Part shown: positions 13,295 through 25,076 of the stretch, one piece after another
How the letters are laid out: every line of letters begins with the position of its first letter
How positions within the stretch are numbered: the first letter of the stretch is position 1
Origin: Cryptomeria japonica
Lineage: Eukaryota > Streptophyta > Pinopsida > Cupressales > Cupressaceae
Length of the DNA stretch: 64,000 nucleotides
Direction: 5' to 3'
Assembly (NCBI RefSeq): GCF_030272615.1
Contig: NC_081405.1
Coordinates: 610,132,065 to 610,196,064, forward strand
Translations under genes and position numbers: made by a program
The notes under the pieces: generated by a model
Database searches by the model: none
Told to the model about the DNA's origin: nothing
Seen by the model: only the letters and a program-made list of their open reading frames with translations

Positions 13295-14820
13295 TGATAG
13301 TTCTGATACATAATGTTAAGTACAGATGCCAAGCTAACAAGATGAGACGGGGGGGTGAATCATACAGACTTAATCTTTCATAAAAACAATAGATTCAACC
13401 TCGGTAACATATACTTCAACAATATAACCAAAACTGCTTAAACATGCAAACTCATAAGCATATAAACATCATAACACTCATAACACCAGATTTAATGTGG
13501 AAATCCAATTAGGGAAAAACCACAGTGGGATTTCGGACCCACTAAGAAATATACTCTTCTAGAGTATGCTCGGTTAAAAGGAAATCCTGTTAAAGATTAC
13601 AAACACATTGCTAGATGTGACCCGGTTAAGGGATTTCCCTCAGATCTGTTAGGATCTTCACCTTGTTAGAAGTGACCTTGTTAAAGGATTTCAAACACGC
13701 AATCAGAATGTCACCTTGCTAGAGGGTTTTACAAATAAGACTGTTAAGTCCACTCGGTTAAGAGATTTTCTGTCACTTTACAAAATAACAGTAATAAAAA
13801 TCTATCTCCAACTTTACATCTAAAATGCTAAAGCAGATTCTTATTTTCTCAATACAATCTAGTCATAGGACTTATCTTGTCCATCTGCTGGGCTCTATAC
13901 TTTGTTAATCAAACAAGTCTTCAAGCTTCAATGCTTGCTAATCACTATGTAGCGTCCATGTGCTTACACTTGCCCGCATTCATTGTTTATTAACAGTTCC
14001 TTATCTATAAACAATTTGCCAACCGCTTAATCTCCTTGATCACATATCCCATGATCAATCATAGCCATTAGATCTTCAAACTTGACCAAGTTCAATGTAT
14101 CCTTTGATTTGAAAATGTTTTAGCCCACCTTGGAACTTGCATACATTTCTTGGAACTTGTGCTAGAGTATTGCGGTTCAATCTGAGCTGTAGATCTTCTT
14201 GCTGATTTTCCTTTGCCATAGATTCTTTAACAAACTTCATGCATGACATACCAATCATTTAATCAGTTCCAGCTCATCAGCTTCCTTCATTAAATAATGC
14301 TTATATTCATTCAATGCATTTTGTTACTACTCGGTTGCAACTCGGTAAATACTAAACTTCACTTGATAGACATTCTGGCTTCATTAACTGATAGCAATAA
14401 CCTTAGGGTTTTACCGACTAGGATCTTTAGGGTTTACCGACTATGTTCTTTGCTTGGTAACATAGTATAGTATTAAGCTTACAATCAACAACATATGTAG
14501 GATATCAAAACAATCTAAACATCATGATATCATCATTGTCTAACTCAGTAATAGTTGCCCATTGAATAACTTATTCCTCCCCTTATTCATCAATTTCTTT
14601 CTGTGTCTTTTACCGACATCTTTATACTCACCAAAACATACTTCTTAAGATATGGCAACATCATACTAAATTAGAAAATCAATTTATTGACGTCAATGAC
14701 AAAATACTAATATTAAGACAGTAAACATCCTTAATCAGTTATATCCATAATCATCAACAACCTTCTCAATATCCTAATTGAAATGCCAACAATCTCTTAT
14801 TGTCATTTATAATGCCAACA
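13295..14820 (-). repeat. Element C 5' LTR
   Basis: 1526 bp, beginning TGTTGGCATTATAAATG at 14820 and ending GAACTATCA at 13295. It is exactly 29 bp longer than the 3' LTR, because an extra unit ending AAGAGAT precedes the TGTTGGCATTTC start used by the 3' LTR. The TATA position is mutated here (TATAGATA). Confidence 0.92.
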
Positions 14821-14825
14821 GTGTC
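14821..14825. repeat. Target-site duplication GTGTC, right copy
   Basis: Partner of 7164-7168. The B pol reading resumes from here. Confidence 0.92.
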
Positions 14826-17553
14826 CATCTTTCATTTTTCTTGATTTGTTCAATCTTTTCTGTCATAGCATTCACCCAATCTTCATTGCTTAATGCTTCT
14901 TTTACTATCCTCAGTTCAAACTCGGATATCAGACGTGTTCTATCTCAGTTTGTTCCTTGTCATCACTGGATCATCCTTATCTCCTATAATCTGACTTGAT
15001 GCATGATTTATTCAGACATATTTTGCTAATATAGGCTCGGTAGGCTTTGAATAATCTTCTTCATCACTCGGTAACTGAGTACTTTCTTCATCGGCTCTCT
15101 CTCTAAAACTTATCGGTTGTACCTATACAAACTCTTCATAATCTTCTAGTTCTTTGGAGTTTCTTTCATCACTCCTTTCTGCAAATTCATCAATTTTCAC
15201 ATTTGCACTTTCCACTATTTTGTTAGATGATTTGATCAGACATTTAAATGCTTTACTCCTAGAGGAATAACCAAGAACTTTTCCTTCCTCACTTTTTTGA
15301 TCAAGTTTTCCATTTCTATCATCTTTGTGAACATAACATCTACTTCCAAATATTTTAAAATAACTTACATTTGGTTTCTTGTCATACCAGATTTCATACG
15401 GTATCTTCATAGTTCCTTTCTTCAATTGTACTAGATTCGGGGTGTAAACCGCAATGCTTATTGCTTCTATCCAAAATATTTGAGGTACACTCTTCTCTAT
15501 CATCCAAGTTCTGGCACAATCTACAATTGATCTATTTCTTCTTTCAACTATCCCATTTTGTTGTGGTGTTCTCGGTGCAGACACTTGTCTCTTTATACCA
15601 TGATCATTGCAAAATAAGGTAAATTCATCTAAAATGAACTCTCCTCCTCTATTAGATCTTAGACATTTCAACTGTCTTCCTGTTCATTTTCAACTCTTGC
15701 CTTATACCATTTAAACATTTGAAAGGCTTCTGATTTCCCTTTTAAAAATATAACTCATGTCATCCTTGAGTAATCATCCACAAATAATATGAAATATTTA
15801 TCACCATAATAACTTTAAACTTTCATAGGACCACAAAGATCAGTGTGTACAAGATCTCAAATTCCTTTAGAAGTGTAAGAGTTACTTGTAAACCTTGATT
15901 TTGTCATCTTACCCATCTGGCATCCTCGACATATTGCATTCTCAGGTTTTTCCAAGCTCGGTAGACCTCTTACTCGGTGCTTCTTACTTATTTTGATCAG
16001 GTTGTCAAAATTTACATGACAAAACCTTTTATCCCATAACCAGGTATCTTCTATTTTTGAATACAGTCAATTGTTCTGAGTTGAGTCAAGATGAAATGTA
16101 TTACCTCTTGTTTGAGTCTTGGTAGCAGCCAAGTTTCCATGTTTGTCATGAACATTGACAATTCCTTTCTAAAATTCTCTTTGGTATACTATATTGTTTA
16201 GTTGTGCTACACTCAACAAATTGTATTTCAAACCTTCAACCCAATATAAATCATCACATTTAGCATTGTCAAGAAGTGTGATAGATCCTTTACCTTTCAC
16301 AAAACATGGTGCATCATTACCAAATCTTACATAACCTCCATCATAATCTTCTAATTTAACAAACTTGTGTTTATCACCTATCATGTGATGTGAGCATACA
16401 CTATCTATGATCCAAGAATCATTATTATTTATGTGTGATATTAAGGCTTTTTCTTCATACCTTTCTTCATCTAATCCATCTTTGATAGCCACATATACAA
16501 CTTCCTCTATCTCAGTCCCATCAAATTTATCATCATTGGATTCCTCATCAGCTACTAGGCATGTCTTTCTATCTCTCCTTCTAAAGTCTCAGTGCCCTCT
16601 ATATTGGTTGTCTTTCTATCTGTCATCTCGGTATTCTCTCTTTTCACTAGATTCTTTGTCAGGAGATTTAGAAGTCATATGTCCAATTTTATCACAGTTA
16701 AAACATTTCAAAGGTAGCTTTCCTTTATACTTACCTTTGCCTCTCAGTAACCTTCTGGCAAATAATGCTTCAAACTGTTCTTGCTTTCTAATTTCCTCAT
16801 ATAGTTTGTGTACGTCTTCCATTTTTTTGCAAAATCTCTCACTTTCTCCACTATGATTTCCTTCAGCATAGTTCAACATTTTATCATTGTAATCATTAAA
16901 TTCATCAAGATGAAAAGAACTGAATGTAGATTCAACTTTGTTAACTGAAGACCCATTGTTATCAAAATTACTTAACTCAAAAGCATGTAGCTTACTGAAA
17001 GTAGCATCCAAAGAGATTGGCATACTTGGTACAGACCTTAATTCATTAATTGCATAGACTCAAATGGCATAAGCAGGTAGAAGTATTCTCAGCAACTTAC
17101 TTGTTACATCCGTTTCTTCAATAGTTCCTCCTGCTCCTTTGATTTAATTGACAGTTTCCTTTAACCTTGTACTATATGGGATTATGTTCTCACCTTCATT
17201 CATTCTCATGGATTCAAGTTGTCCTCTTAGATTGTCTACTTTTGCTTTTGAACATGTTCATCACCACCATACACAGATAGAAGCTTATTCCACATAGCTT
17301 TGGCATAATTACAACCTTCTAGATCATTAAACTCTGAGTTAGTCAATGTTGATGCTATTTCAATCATTGCTTGAATATGTTCTTTCTTTTCCTTTATCTC
17401 TTTTATTGTCATCGGGTAGGTGCTATGTGCAGTGTAATCATTCTCTAGATAATATGTTGCATATTCACCAATTCCTGATAAGTGTAGCTTCATCCTTTTC
17501 TGCCATGTGGAGAAACTTGACTTGTTCAACTTTGGTGCATTCCTTTTATACAT
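14826..17553 (-). pseudogene. Copia element B polyprotein, 5' part (gag, protease, integrase, start of RT)
   Basis: Starts at Met 17553 (MYKRNAPKLNKSSFSTWQKRMKL), with the early Gln codon intact, unlike A and C. CCHC knuckle near 16670-16720 has its last Cys replaced by Ser. Protease DSG is DSV (about 16395-16425). In integrase the second catalytic Asp of RSDRGGEF is Asn (about 15649-15657), while NGIVERRNR keeps the Glu. A frameshift and stop lie in gag around 17040-17240, and further stops lie between protease and integrase. The reading runs into the RT N-terminus (NAMTE, TWTLVP) and stops at the nested element. Together with 5692-7163 it forms one polyprotein. Confidence 0.9.
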
Positions 17554-17600
17554 CTTCAGATCTTGCCTCAAGTTCCTTTAAACTTTCTTTCGGAGTTCTA

Positions 17601-17613
17601 TCTCTGATACCAA
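17601..17613 (-). other. Primer-binding site of element B
   Basis: TTGGTATCAGAGA on the minus strand next to the LTR end; 12 of 13 positions match the initiator-Met tRNA consensus. Confidence 0.85.
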
Positions 17614-17614
17614 T

Positions 17615-19174
17615 TATTAGTTAGATGAGAGGGGGGGGGGAATTAGATAAACTTACGATTCAATATATTCTTCAGATTCAACCTCGGTAGAACTTACTTG
17701 ATATGAAACTATGACTATAAATCATTCAAACTCATAAACTGATAAACTTGAAACGTCAAAACACATTTAACACCAGATTTAACATGGAAACCCAAAGAGG
17801 AAAAAACCACTGTGGTATTTTGGACCCACTAAGTAAATATACTCTTCTAGAGTATGCTTGGTTAAAAGCCAATCCTGTTAAAGATTACATAGACACATTG
17901 CTAGATCTGAACTGATCAAGGGATTTCCCTCAAATTTATCAGAATCTTGCAACTTGTTAGAAGTGACCTTGTCAAAGGATTTCAAACACTCCTTTAGAAT
18001 GTTACCTTGCTAGAGGATTTACAAATAAGACTGTTAAGTCCACTCAGTTAAGAGATTTCCTATCACTTACAAAAATAAATAATAGTAATGAAATATATCT
18101 GCAACTTCACATCTGAAATGTTAAAGCAGACTCTATGTGCTCAAAATTATCTTGTCATAAGACTTATCTTCCTGCTTGCTGGTCTCCTCAATCTGATCTT
18201 CGATCAGATCTTCAATCTTCTGTACTCGGTAATCACCTCTGCAGTATCACTACTCTTCTATTTGCCTGCATACATTAATCATCAACATTTCTTTATTTAT
18301 AAGCAATTCCTTGCCACTTAATCTCCTTAATCACATTTCCCATGATTAATCTTAGCCATCAGATCTTCAAACTTGACTAGGTTCATTGAATCCTTTGAAC
18401 TGGAAAATGTTTTATCTTGCCTTGAAACTTGTATTACTTCCTTGGTGCTTGTGCTAGGTTATGACCGTTCAATCTGTGCTGTAGATCTAACTCTTGAATT
18501 TTCATTGTCGTTGATCCTTAACAAACTTCTTGCATGACATTCCAAGCTTCTATGAATCTTCGGCTCATTGGCATCCTTCATTTAGTAATGTATGTATTCA
18601 TCCAATGCATTTTGTTACTTCTTGGTTGATACTCGGTAAATACTGAACTTTACTTGGTAGCCATTCTATATTCATCTCGGTTCCTATCTTGGTAGCTTTT
18701 CTTGCTGATGACATTCGGTAACTTCTTTCTTCTTTAACTGACATTGATAACCTTGGTGTTTATCGACTAGCTCCTTGCTCGGTAAAATAGACCAATATCA
18801 AACCTTTACTCATTCTATTGCATGAAATCTTTTCTCCTTCTTATTCAGTTTTCAAATACACATATATAGGATATCAAAACAATCAAAATAACATAATCTC
18901 ATCATTGTCTAACTTGGTAATAGTTTCCCATTGAATAACTTATTACTCCCCTTCATTTTCACATTCTTTCTGTGTCACTTATCGACATCTTTATACTCAT
19001 CAAAACATACTCTTTAAGATATGGCAACATCATACTGAATCAGAAAATCAATTGCTTGACATCAATGACAAAATAATATTATTAAGATAGTAATCATCAT
19101 TTATCAATTATATAATCAATCTCCAACAACCTTCTCAATATCATCATACCAACAAACTTAGTGTAATGCCAACA
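17615..19174 (-). repeat. Element B 5' LTR (also 3' LTR of remnant D)
   Basis: 1560 bp, matching LTR 3822-5379 end to end. Begins TGTTGGCATTAC at 19174 after a polypurine tract belonging to D. TATAAATA at 18294-18301. A poly-G/C tract (about 17629-17640) lies just inside the 3' terminus, as in all LTRs of this group. Confidence 0.88.
18294..18301 (-). promoter_or_regulatory. LTR TATA box of element B
   Basis: TATAAATA on the minus strand in the 5' LTR, in the context conserved with the other LTRs of this window. Inferred core promoter of B. Confidence 0.5.
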
Positions 19175-19411
19175 ATCTCCCCCTTTGGCATTGATGGTAA
19201 TACCAACTTGATTTATTCCAATTGATTCAAACTGCTGTTATTCTACTATTGTTATCTTCTCCCCCTATCATTAGTCTTCTCCCCCTTTGGCAACAATGCC
19301 AAAAGTAAAACTAATCCATGATTACTTCCCCTGTGAAGTAATTTCCTTGTTGTTAAAACATATACAAGTGTATCATCTTAGTCTTGGTTAGAGAAACTTG
19401 TCTCCATTAAC
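19175..19411 (-). other. Remnant D: 3' UTR and polypurine tract of a third tandem Copia unit
   Basis: Matches the B 3' UTR (5380-5620) nearly base for base, including the polypurine tract at the LTR and the CCTGTGAAGTAATTTCC segment. Similarity stops at about 19411, where a different LTR-like sequence starts. The coding part of D has been lost. Confidence 0.8.
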
Positions 19412-20489
19412 TGGCAAGTGAAGAACCTGCAAGTCAAAGAGGATTCTAGAGGATTGCAGCTCGAGGAAGGCAAGCTAGCAAGTGACTAAACTGATCCTGC
19501 AAGAAAATTTGATCTTCGTACCCATTTGCTGAAGGAAATAGGAAAACCATTAATGGCATATGATAGAGAAAAGTATGGTGTAGACCTCCAAATTTAGAAA
19601 ACTCACATTGGAATGCGAAGCTTTGCTAGTGTCGATCGATGTAATGAAGTTCATATCCCTAGAAAAGTAGATCGAATCAAATCAGATTTGGTTCAAGTTG
19701 GAGAAGGGAAAACCTAACAGGACATTGTTTCAATGTTGTTTTAGGCGGGAATCCAAGATTATAAATATATGAGCTCAAGATAGAAATGATTGATGGTTGA
19801 TGTTAAGAATTAGATTGAACAGAGCTTGAGAAAAGAGAAGGATCATCTTCCTTAGAAATTATTCTAAGAAAGTTGCAAAGTGAGTTAGCAGGCAAACCGG
19901 TGAGAGGGTTCAACCGGTAGAGACATAGTACCGGTAAATTGTTGCAGGTCTAATAGTTGAGCTAACAAGTGAGGTGTAATCAGTCAAGAAGGCATCAAAG
20001 TGATAGAGTGTGTGGTGAGGCTGAGAGAGAAGAAGAGAAGATTGTTAACTGGCAGAAATATATTTGATCAAGTGTTGCAGAACTCATTTGCAACCATAAG
20101 CTATAGTTATATCAAAATTGTATTTCAATATTCATCACCAAATTGGAGCTTGGTGCAGGGCTAGGTGGTCCTTGGGTTAGTGCCCTAAATCAGCATGGGT
20201 TTGTGCCCTAAATATTTGTAATCCATTGTTTCACTTGTGAGGCTGGATTGGAGAGGTAGTCTCCAATAACATTTCTCACCAAGGTTTCCCCATATTGGGT
20301 TTTCCTCGTACATCTGGTGTTGTGGGTTGCATTTGTGTGTTTTTCTCTTTTGGTATCCTTATTTGTCTTACCAGTTTGACTGTTTAAGTGCTTAGGATAA
20401 TAACTGGTATTCTAAGATTGTTTTTAAAAAGGAAAAGAATTTAGGAACCATTGATTTAACCCCCTCTCAGTGGTACATTATGTTCAACA
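19412..20489 (+). repeat. 5' LTR of Copia relic F, left boundary uncertain
   Basis: Ends CCCCCTCTCAGTGG...TTCAACA immediately before a perfect primer-binding site, and carries the GGTTTCCCC...GGGTTTTCC motif typical of these LTR 3' regions. The left limit is set only by the end of similarity to D. It starts TGGCAAGTG rather than the TGTTGG seen elsewhere, so it may be truncated. It has several ACCGGT motifs (19890-19945). It does not resemble the LTR at the other end of F (22743-23985). Confidence 0.65.
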
Positions 20490-20490
20490 A

Positions 20491-20503
20491 TTGGTATCAG
20501 AGC
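20491..20503 (+). other. Primer-binding site of relic F
   Basis: TTGGTATCAGAGC, a perfect initiator-Met tRNA match, directly after the LTR terminal CA. Confidence 0.9.
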
Positions 20504-20553
20504 ATAGGTTCTTGTTTGATTAAAGCTTGGGTATATTCTAGACTTAGAACACA

Positions 20554-21253
20554 ATGGCAATAAATGAGTTTGCCTCCTCAAAATCCCACATGTTTGATGG
20601 ATCCAACTATGTCTTTTGGAGTAGAAGAATGGAGACCTATATTTCCTCCCTTGGCTTTGATGTGTGGATGTCTATCAATAATGGGTATGTTGTCCCTGGT
20701 ATTCCTCCCACTGATTTGAATGCCAAAAAGGAGTATGAGAACAATGCAAAGGTTAAACATGCTACCTTGAGTGGGTTGACTAATAATGAGTTTGTCAAGG
20801 TCATACATTGTGCATCCACCAAGGAGAGTGGGGATAAAATGAAGAGGTTATTTGAAGGAGATGCAAAAGTCAAAGATGCCAAGATGCAAAAACTAAGGGG
20901 CTAGCTTGAAGGTATCAGGATGAAGGATGAAGAAAAGATTGCAGACTACCTTTATAGATTTGATGAAACTGTGAACACCATCAAAGGACTTGGAGAAGAA
21001 ATTTTAGATGAGATTCTTGTGAAGAAGGTACTTATATCTCTCACACCTAAGTATTATACTAAGGTGTCAGCCATAGAAGAAGCCAAGGATCTAAAGACCA
21101 TCATAATGGATGAGCTATTTGGCTCACTGATAGCCTATGAAATGAGAACAACCAGCGATACATCCACAAGGAAAGAGGCAGCGTTCAATTCCACCAGGAA
21201 TGGCAAAGAAGTGGTTGCTCATAAAGGATCCAGTGAAGAAATGTATATTAGAT
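20554..21253 (+). pseudogene. Copia relic F gag fragment
   Basis: Met at 20554 (MAINEFASSKSHMFDGSNY) opens a gag of the plant Copia UBN2/Retrotran_gag_2 kind: FDGSNYVFWSRRM near the N-terminus, then RLFEGD, LRGQLEGIRM and the IADYLYRFDETVNTIKGLGE segment. One in-frame TAG at about 20902-20904 replaces the Gln of RGQLEG (CAG to TAG). The reading then stays open to about 21253. Zinc knuckle, protease, integrase and the RT N-terminus are absent: RT begins at once in another frame, so an internal deletion joins gag to RT. It differs clearly from the gag of A-E. Confidence 0.85.
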
Positions 21254-22455
21254 GAATGTTAAATGTGCATTTATCAATGGAGATCTTGAAGAGGAAACTT
21301 CGACATTGAGCAATCTGATGGATTTTCATTATCAGAGGACAAGGAAATCATTTGCAGATTGAAGAAAGCTTTATATGGATTGAAACAATCTCCTAGAGCA
21401 TGGTATGCTAGATTAGATAAATATCTTTCAAATTTCGGTTTTAGCAAAGGTAATGCTGATAGTAAATTATATTATAAGATTGGGCATGATGACATACTGA
21501 TCATTGAAGTCTTTGTTGATGATATTAGTTTTGGAGGAGAAGAAAGTTTATGCTTGAAATTTTCTGATGATATGAAGAATGAATTTGAAATGCTATGATT
21601 GGAGAGATGAATTTTTTCTTCAATTTATAGATTACTTAGACTGATAAAGGCATTTTCATTTGTCAAACTAAGTATGTGAGGGAATTTCTTAAGAAATTTG
21701 GTCTCAAAAACTCAAAACCTGTTGGTACTCCTATGATAACCGGTAGCAAATTTTTTTACGAAGATGAATCTCTGAGAGTGAACCCATCTAGATACAAATC
21801 AATGATTGGTGGATTGTTGTACTTAACTCATACCAGGATGGATAAAATGAATGTTGTATGCATTGCTTCTAGATTTCACTCTAATCTAAGAGGAAGTCAT
21901 GATATTATTGTTAAAAGAATATTCAAATATTTGGTAGAAACAACAGAGTATGGGTTATGGTATCCAAAGTTTGATAATTTTGGATTATATGCCTATGCAG
22001 ACTCAGATTAGGTAGGAGATTTTAATGACTGAAAGAGCACTCCAGGTGGTTCATTATTTCTTGGGAATAAATTGGTTTCATGGCTTAGCAAGAAACAATC
22101 ATGTACTTCATTATCTATGGCTGAAGTTGATTATATAGTTGCCGCAACTAACTGCACTTAGATTTTATGGATGAATCAAATGTTGAAGGATATAAGGATA
22201 AGTTATGATGAGCCTATTTCTATTCACTATGATAATATTGCTACTATTGATATGTCAAAGAATCTGATATTTCATTCCAAATTAAAACATATTTCTATAA
22301 GGTATAATTTCTTGAAAGAAAAGGTTGAAGCAAAGGAAGTCAGATTGGTTTGTGTGCCTACTGAGGAACAAATTTTAAATATTATAACTAAGCCATTGCC
22401 TAAAGATACTTTTGAATATCTCTGAGATCAATTGGGGATCACCACCCCTCCATAA
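21254..22455 (+). pseudogene. Copia relic F RT and RNase H fragment
   Basis: Begins inside RT at MNVKCAFINGDLEEE, followed by ALYGLKQSPRAWY and an intact FVDD (EVFVDDISFGG). A frameshift near 21600 (EFEML, then IGEM) moves the frame. RNase H then reads SRYKSMIGGLLYLT, ADSD-stop-VGDF, STPGGSLFLG, SWLSKKQS, HSKLKHISIRY and KPLPKDTFEYL, with stops after DSD, at FND, at NCT and after FEYL. The missing half of pol makes it non-autonomous. The deletion junction lies near 21240-21255. Confidence 0.87.
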
Positions 22456-22742
22456 GAGACTTAGAGATTCAAGGATTCATCAATCTGGTGAGCTTATCAT
22501 AAACATCTTTTGATTCGGGTTGATGGGATGATGTTGTTGCTTAGGGGGAGTAGTTAACTATTTGGTTTGGCATCAGCCCTTTGTCATTGATGTGAAAGGG
22601 GGAGAGGTGTTTATGTGAAAATCAAAAAATCTTAGGGAGAGATATTTTGTTGGTTATTAATTGTTTCAAGAGATTATTGGCATTCCTTGGCACTTGGATG
22701 TTTTTCACATTTAGTTTTGCCATCAATGCCAAAGGGGGATAT
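22456..22742 (+). other. Relic F 3' UTR with polypurine tracts
   Basis: Non-coding. Contains GGGGGAG near 22544, GAAAGGGGGAGAGG near 22595 and, at the LTR boundary, ATGCCAAAGGGGGATAT before TGTTGG. Confidence 0.7.
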
Positions 22743-23985
22743 TGTTGGCAATATGTTGAATTTTCTTATGTGTTGTCATTTATCTCAACATCATGCTCTG
22801 ATTGGATATGGTTATGTCCCGGTTGGTTACTAATATCTCAATTGGCTGTTGCTATCCCAGTTGGACCTGCTTATCAGTGTTTCTGATCCGGTATGATAAT
22901 ATTGGTTATTTAGGTTTTGGATGGTTATTCAAATGGTTATATGCTTTTCACATTCAGTTGGTTCATGATTTGCTGATCCGAAAGCTATCACTTATGTTCT
23001 GGATTACCGGTTGATATTTCTTGGTATCGGTTGGCTTTACCGGTTGGCGATATTCGATGATTTGGTTAAGTGATTTTGGTCCGGCTTAAAGAAATGGTTC
23101 CTAACATACTGAAGGCATTCTTGATCATTCCCTAATTATTTAGTGTATTTGCATTCATTGGCATGATGATTTGGTGGTCCTATTTGGATCCGATTGGTTA
23201 GTTTATGTTATTACATTGAGGGTTTCTACCGGCTGGTGAAACATGTTGATATAGGTCTTAGCTGAATTTTTGGTGGATATAATTATTTTTGAATTTTAGT
23301 TAGGTCCATGCTATGTAATGTAAATCATAATATTGGTCCCATGGTATTAGGTGATGCTATTTTTGTAATTATGGGTAATGGGTTCAAGGTTTAGCCAACC
23401 TTGTTATCAAGGGTTATGATCTGTATTTATAGGAGATATATTCATGTAATTTGGATATCGGTATAAATTGAAGGTTATGTCTATATTATCAAAGATAGGA
23501 AATTGTGCGAACAAGGTTATATCAATCAACGAAGGATTGTGAAGGTTTTGGTATTGCATTGTAGACATCTATTCTTAACCGGAACTGTATCAAGCATTAG
23601 GAGATGCTATTTTCATAGTTCATTTTTCTTTGGATTGTAGTCTGATGTTTATGTAAGTCAATGAGACTTCTCTTTTGTGATGAGCAGTGAGCTCTAGGTG
23701 GTTGGTTTCATTGCAAGTGCAATCCCCATTGTAATTATTTCACATACTCTAGTAGAAGTATTATTTGATTGTGGGTAGGGTTTCCCACCATGGTGTTTCC
23801 CTTTACTGGGTTTTCCACATCAAAATATTGACGTTATGTATTTTGTTCTTATATGCTTTATCTTTCACTGTGTTGTTTATATTGTGCTCTGGTAAATGGT
23901 TTATAATCTGCATTAAGTGTTTAATTTGTGCAAAATGGATTCACCCTACCCTCTCAGTTTTCCACAGGTATCTAAGATTCTAACA
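22743..23985 (+). repeat. 3' LTR of relic F
   Basis: About 1243 bp from TGTTGGCAATATG, after a polypurine tract, to CTAACA at about 23985. Contains several CCGGTTGG motifs (22818-23055) and the TTTCCC...GGGTTTTCCAC motif near 23797-23818. The right limit is inferred from the terminal CA after the CCTACCCTCTCAG tract; no target-site duplication could be matched. Confidence 0.7.
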
Positions 23986-24197
23986 AATTGTTTGTTCTAG
24001 TAGAAGGTGAGATAGCCATCTTTTATAAGGCTTCTTGGAGAATTCATTGGTATGTATGTGCATTTTGAATCAAATACTAAATGGAGACCTTAAGTAGAGT
24101 AGCATGAAGCTACTAAACATTATCACACTCCATACAAAGTATTGTGAAATATGAGGGTGGGTGAAGAAAGTATTGAGGAGTGGACAAAACATTTGAA
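23986..24197. other. Spacer, nothing recognised
   Basis: Unremarkable sequence between the F LTR and the microsatellite. No gene or repeat motif seen. Confidence 0.5.
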
Positions 24198-24613
24198 TTT
24201 TTGTTGTTGTTGTTGTTGTTGTTGTTGTTCTTATTGTTGTTTCAATTGCTATTGCTATTGCTATTGCTATTTGTCTTGTTGTTTTTGTTGCTATTGCTAG
24301 TTGAATTGCTATTTATATTTCTATTTCTATTGTTATTGTTATTGTTATTGTTATTGTTATTGTTATTGTTATTGTTATTGTTATTGTTATTGTTATTGTT
24401 TTCATTTTCGTTATCGTTATCGTTATCGTTATCGTTATCGTTATCGTTATTCTTATTGTTATTGTTATTGTTATTGATATTATTGTTTTTGTTTTTGTTA
24501 TTATTGTTATTGTTTTTGTTATTATTGTTATTGTTATTATTATTGTTGTTATTGTTATTGTTATTGTTATTATTATTATTTTTATTGTTACTATTGTTAA
24601 TATTATTATTTTT
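24198..24613 (+). repeat. Compound TTG / TTATTG / TTATCG microsatellite
   Basis: About 400 bp of trinucleotide and hexanucleotide arrays: (TTG)n, then TTGCTA, a long TTATTG run (about 24331-24400), TTATCG units (about 24408-24450), then TTATTG and TTG variants. Its apparent open reading frame is only Leu/Phe from the repeat and is not a gene. It abuts the 3' end of the PIEVE element copy, whose minus-strand tail would read as (AATAAC)n. Confidence 0.95.
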
Positions 24614-25076
24614 GACTAAGGGTAAACAGGTTTTGAGGGAACCAAAAACCCCGTAAATAGGTTTTGAGAGGACCCGAAACCCTAAAGGTTTTGAAGGGAC
24701 CCAAAACCATCAGATTTTGCCAGGATCTGGAACCGACATAGCAATGCAAATAAAAGAAAACAACATAAATGAACCAACAACCAAGTCACAAACTGGACAC
24801 AAATTATTGTTATTGTTATTGTTATTGTTATTGTTATTGTTATTATTATTATTTTTATTGTTACTATTGTTAATATTATTATTTTTGATTAAGGGTAAAC
24901 AGGTTTTGAGGGAACCAAAAACCCTGTAAATAGGTTTTGAGAGGACCAAAAACCCCAAAGGTTTTGAAGGGACCCAAAACCATCAGATTTTGCTAGGATC
25001 TGGAACTGACATAACAATGCAAATAAAAGAAAACAACATAAATGAACCAACAACCAAGTCACAAACTGGACACAAA
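24531..25076. repeat. 273-bp tandem duplication
   Basis: 24531-24803 and 24804-25076 are near-identical direct repeats with a 273-bp offset. Each has a TTATTG array followed by the GGTTTTG-rich end of the PIEVE element and a unique tail ending ACAAACTGGACACAAA. Few mismatches are visible outside the array, so the duplication is fairly recent. Confidence 0.9.

Larger units (their letters stand above)
7169..14820 (-). mobile_element. Copia element C, complete, nested in element B
   Basis: A 7652-bp LTR retrotransposon with both LTRs, primer-binding site, decayed gag-pol, polypurine tract and a 5-bp TSD. Same subfamily as E by LTR ends (TGTTGGCATTTCAAT... to ...GAACTATCA). It must be younger than B, whose pol it splits, yet its own proteins are disabled at several catalytic positions. 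Confidence 0.95.
3822..19174 (-). mobile_element. Copia element B, full length, split by nested element C
   Basis: LTR (17615-19174), primer-binding site, gag-pol (17553 down to 5692, interrupted by C), polypurine tract, LTR (3822-5379). Removing C and one TSD copy leaves about 7.7 kb, close to C and E (7.65 and 7.66 kb). No target-site duplication can be tested because both outer flanks are internal sequence of sister copies (A on the left, D on the right), which makes B the middle unit of a tandem array. Confidence 0.85.

Noticed and set aside
24180-24656. 158-residue poly-Leu/Phe open frame
   Set aside because: It is a translation of TTG/TTATTG microsatellite; no independent coding signal.
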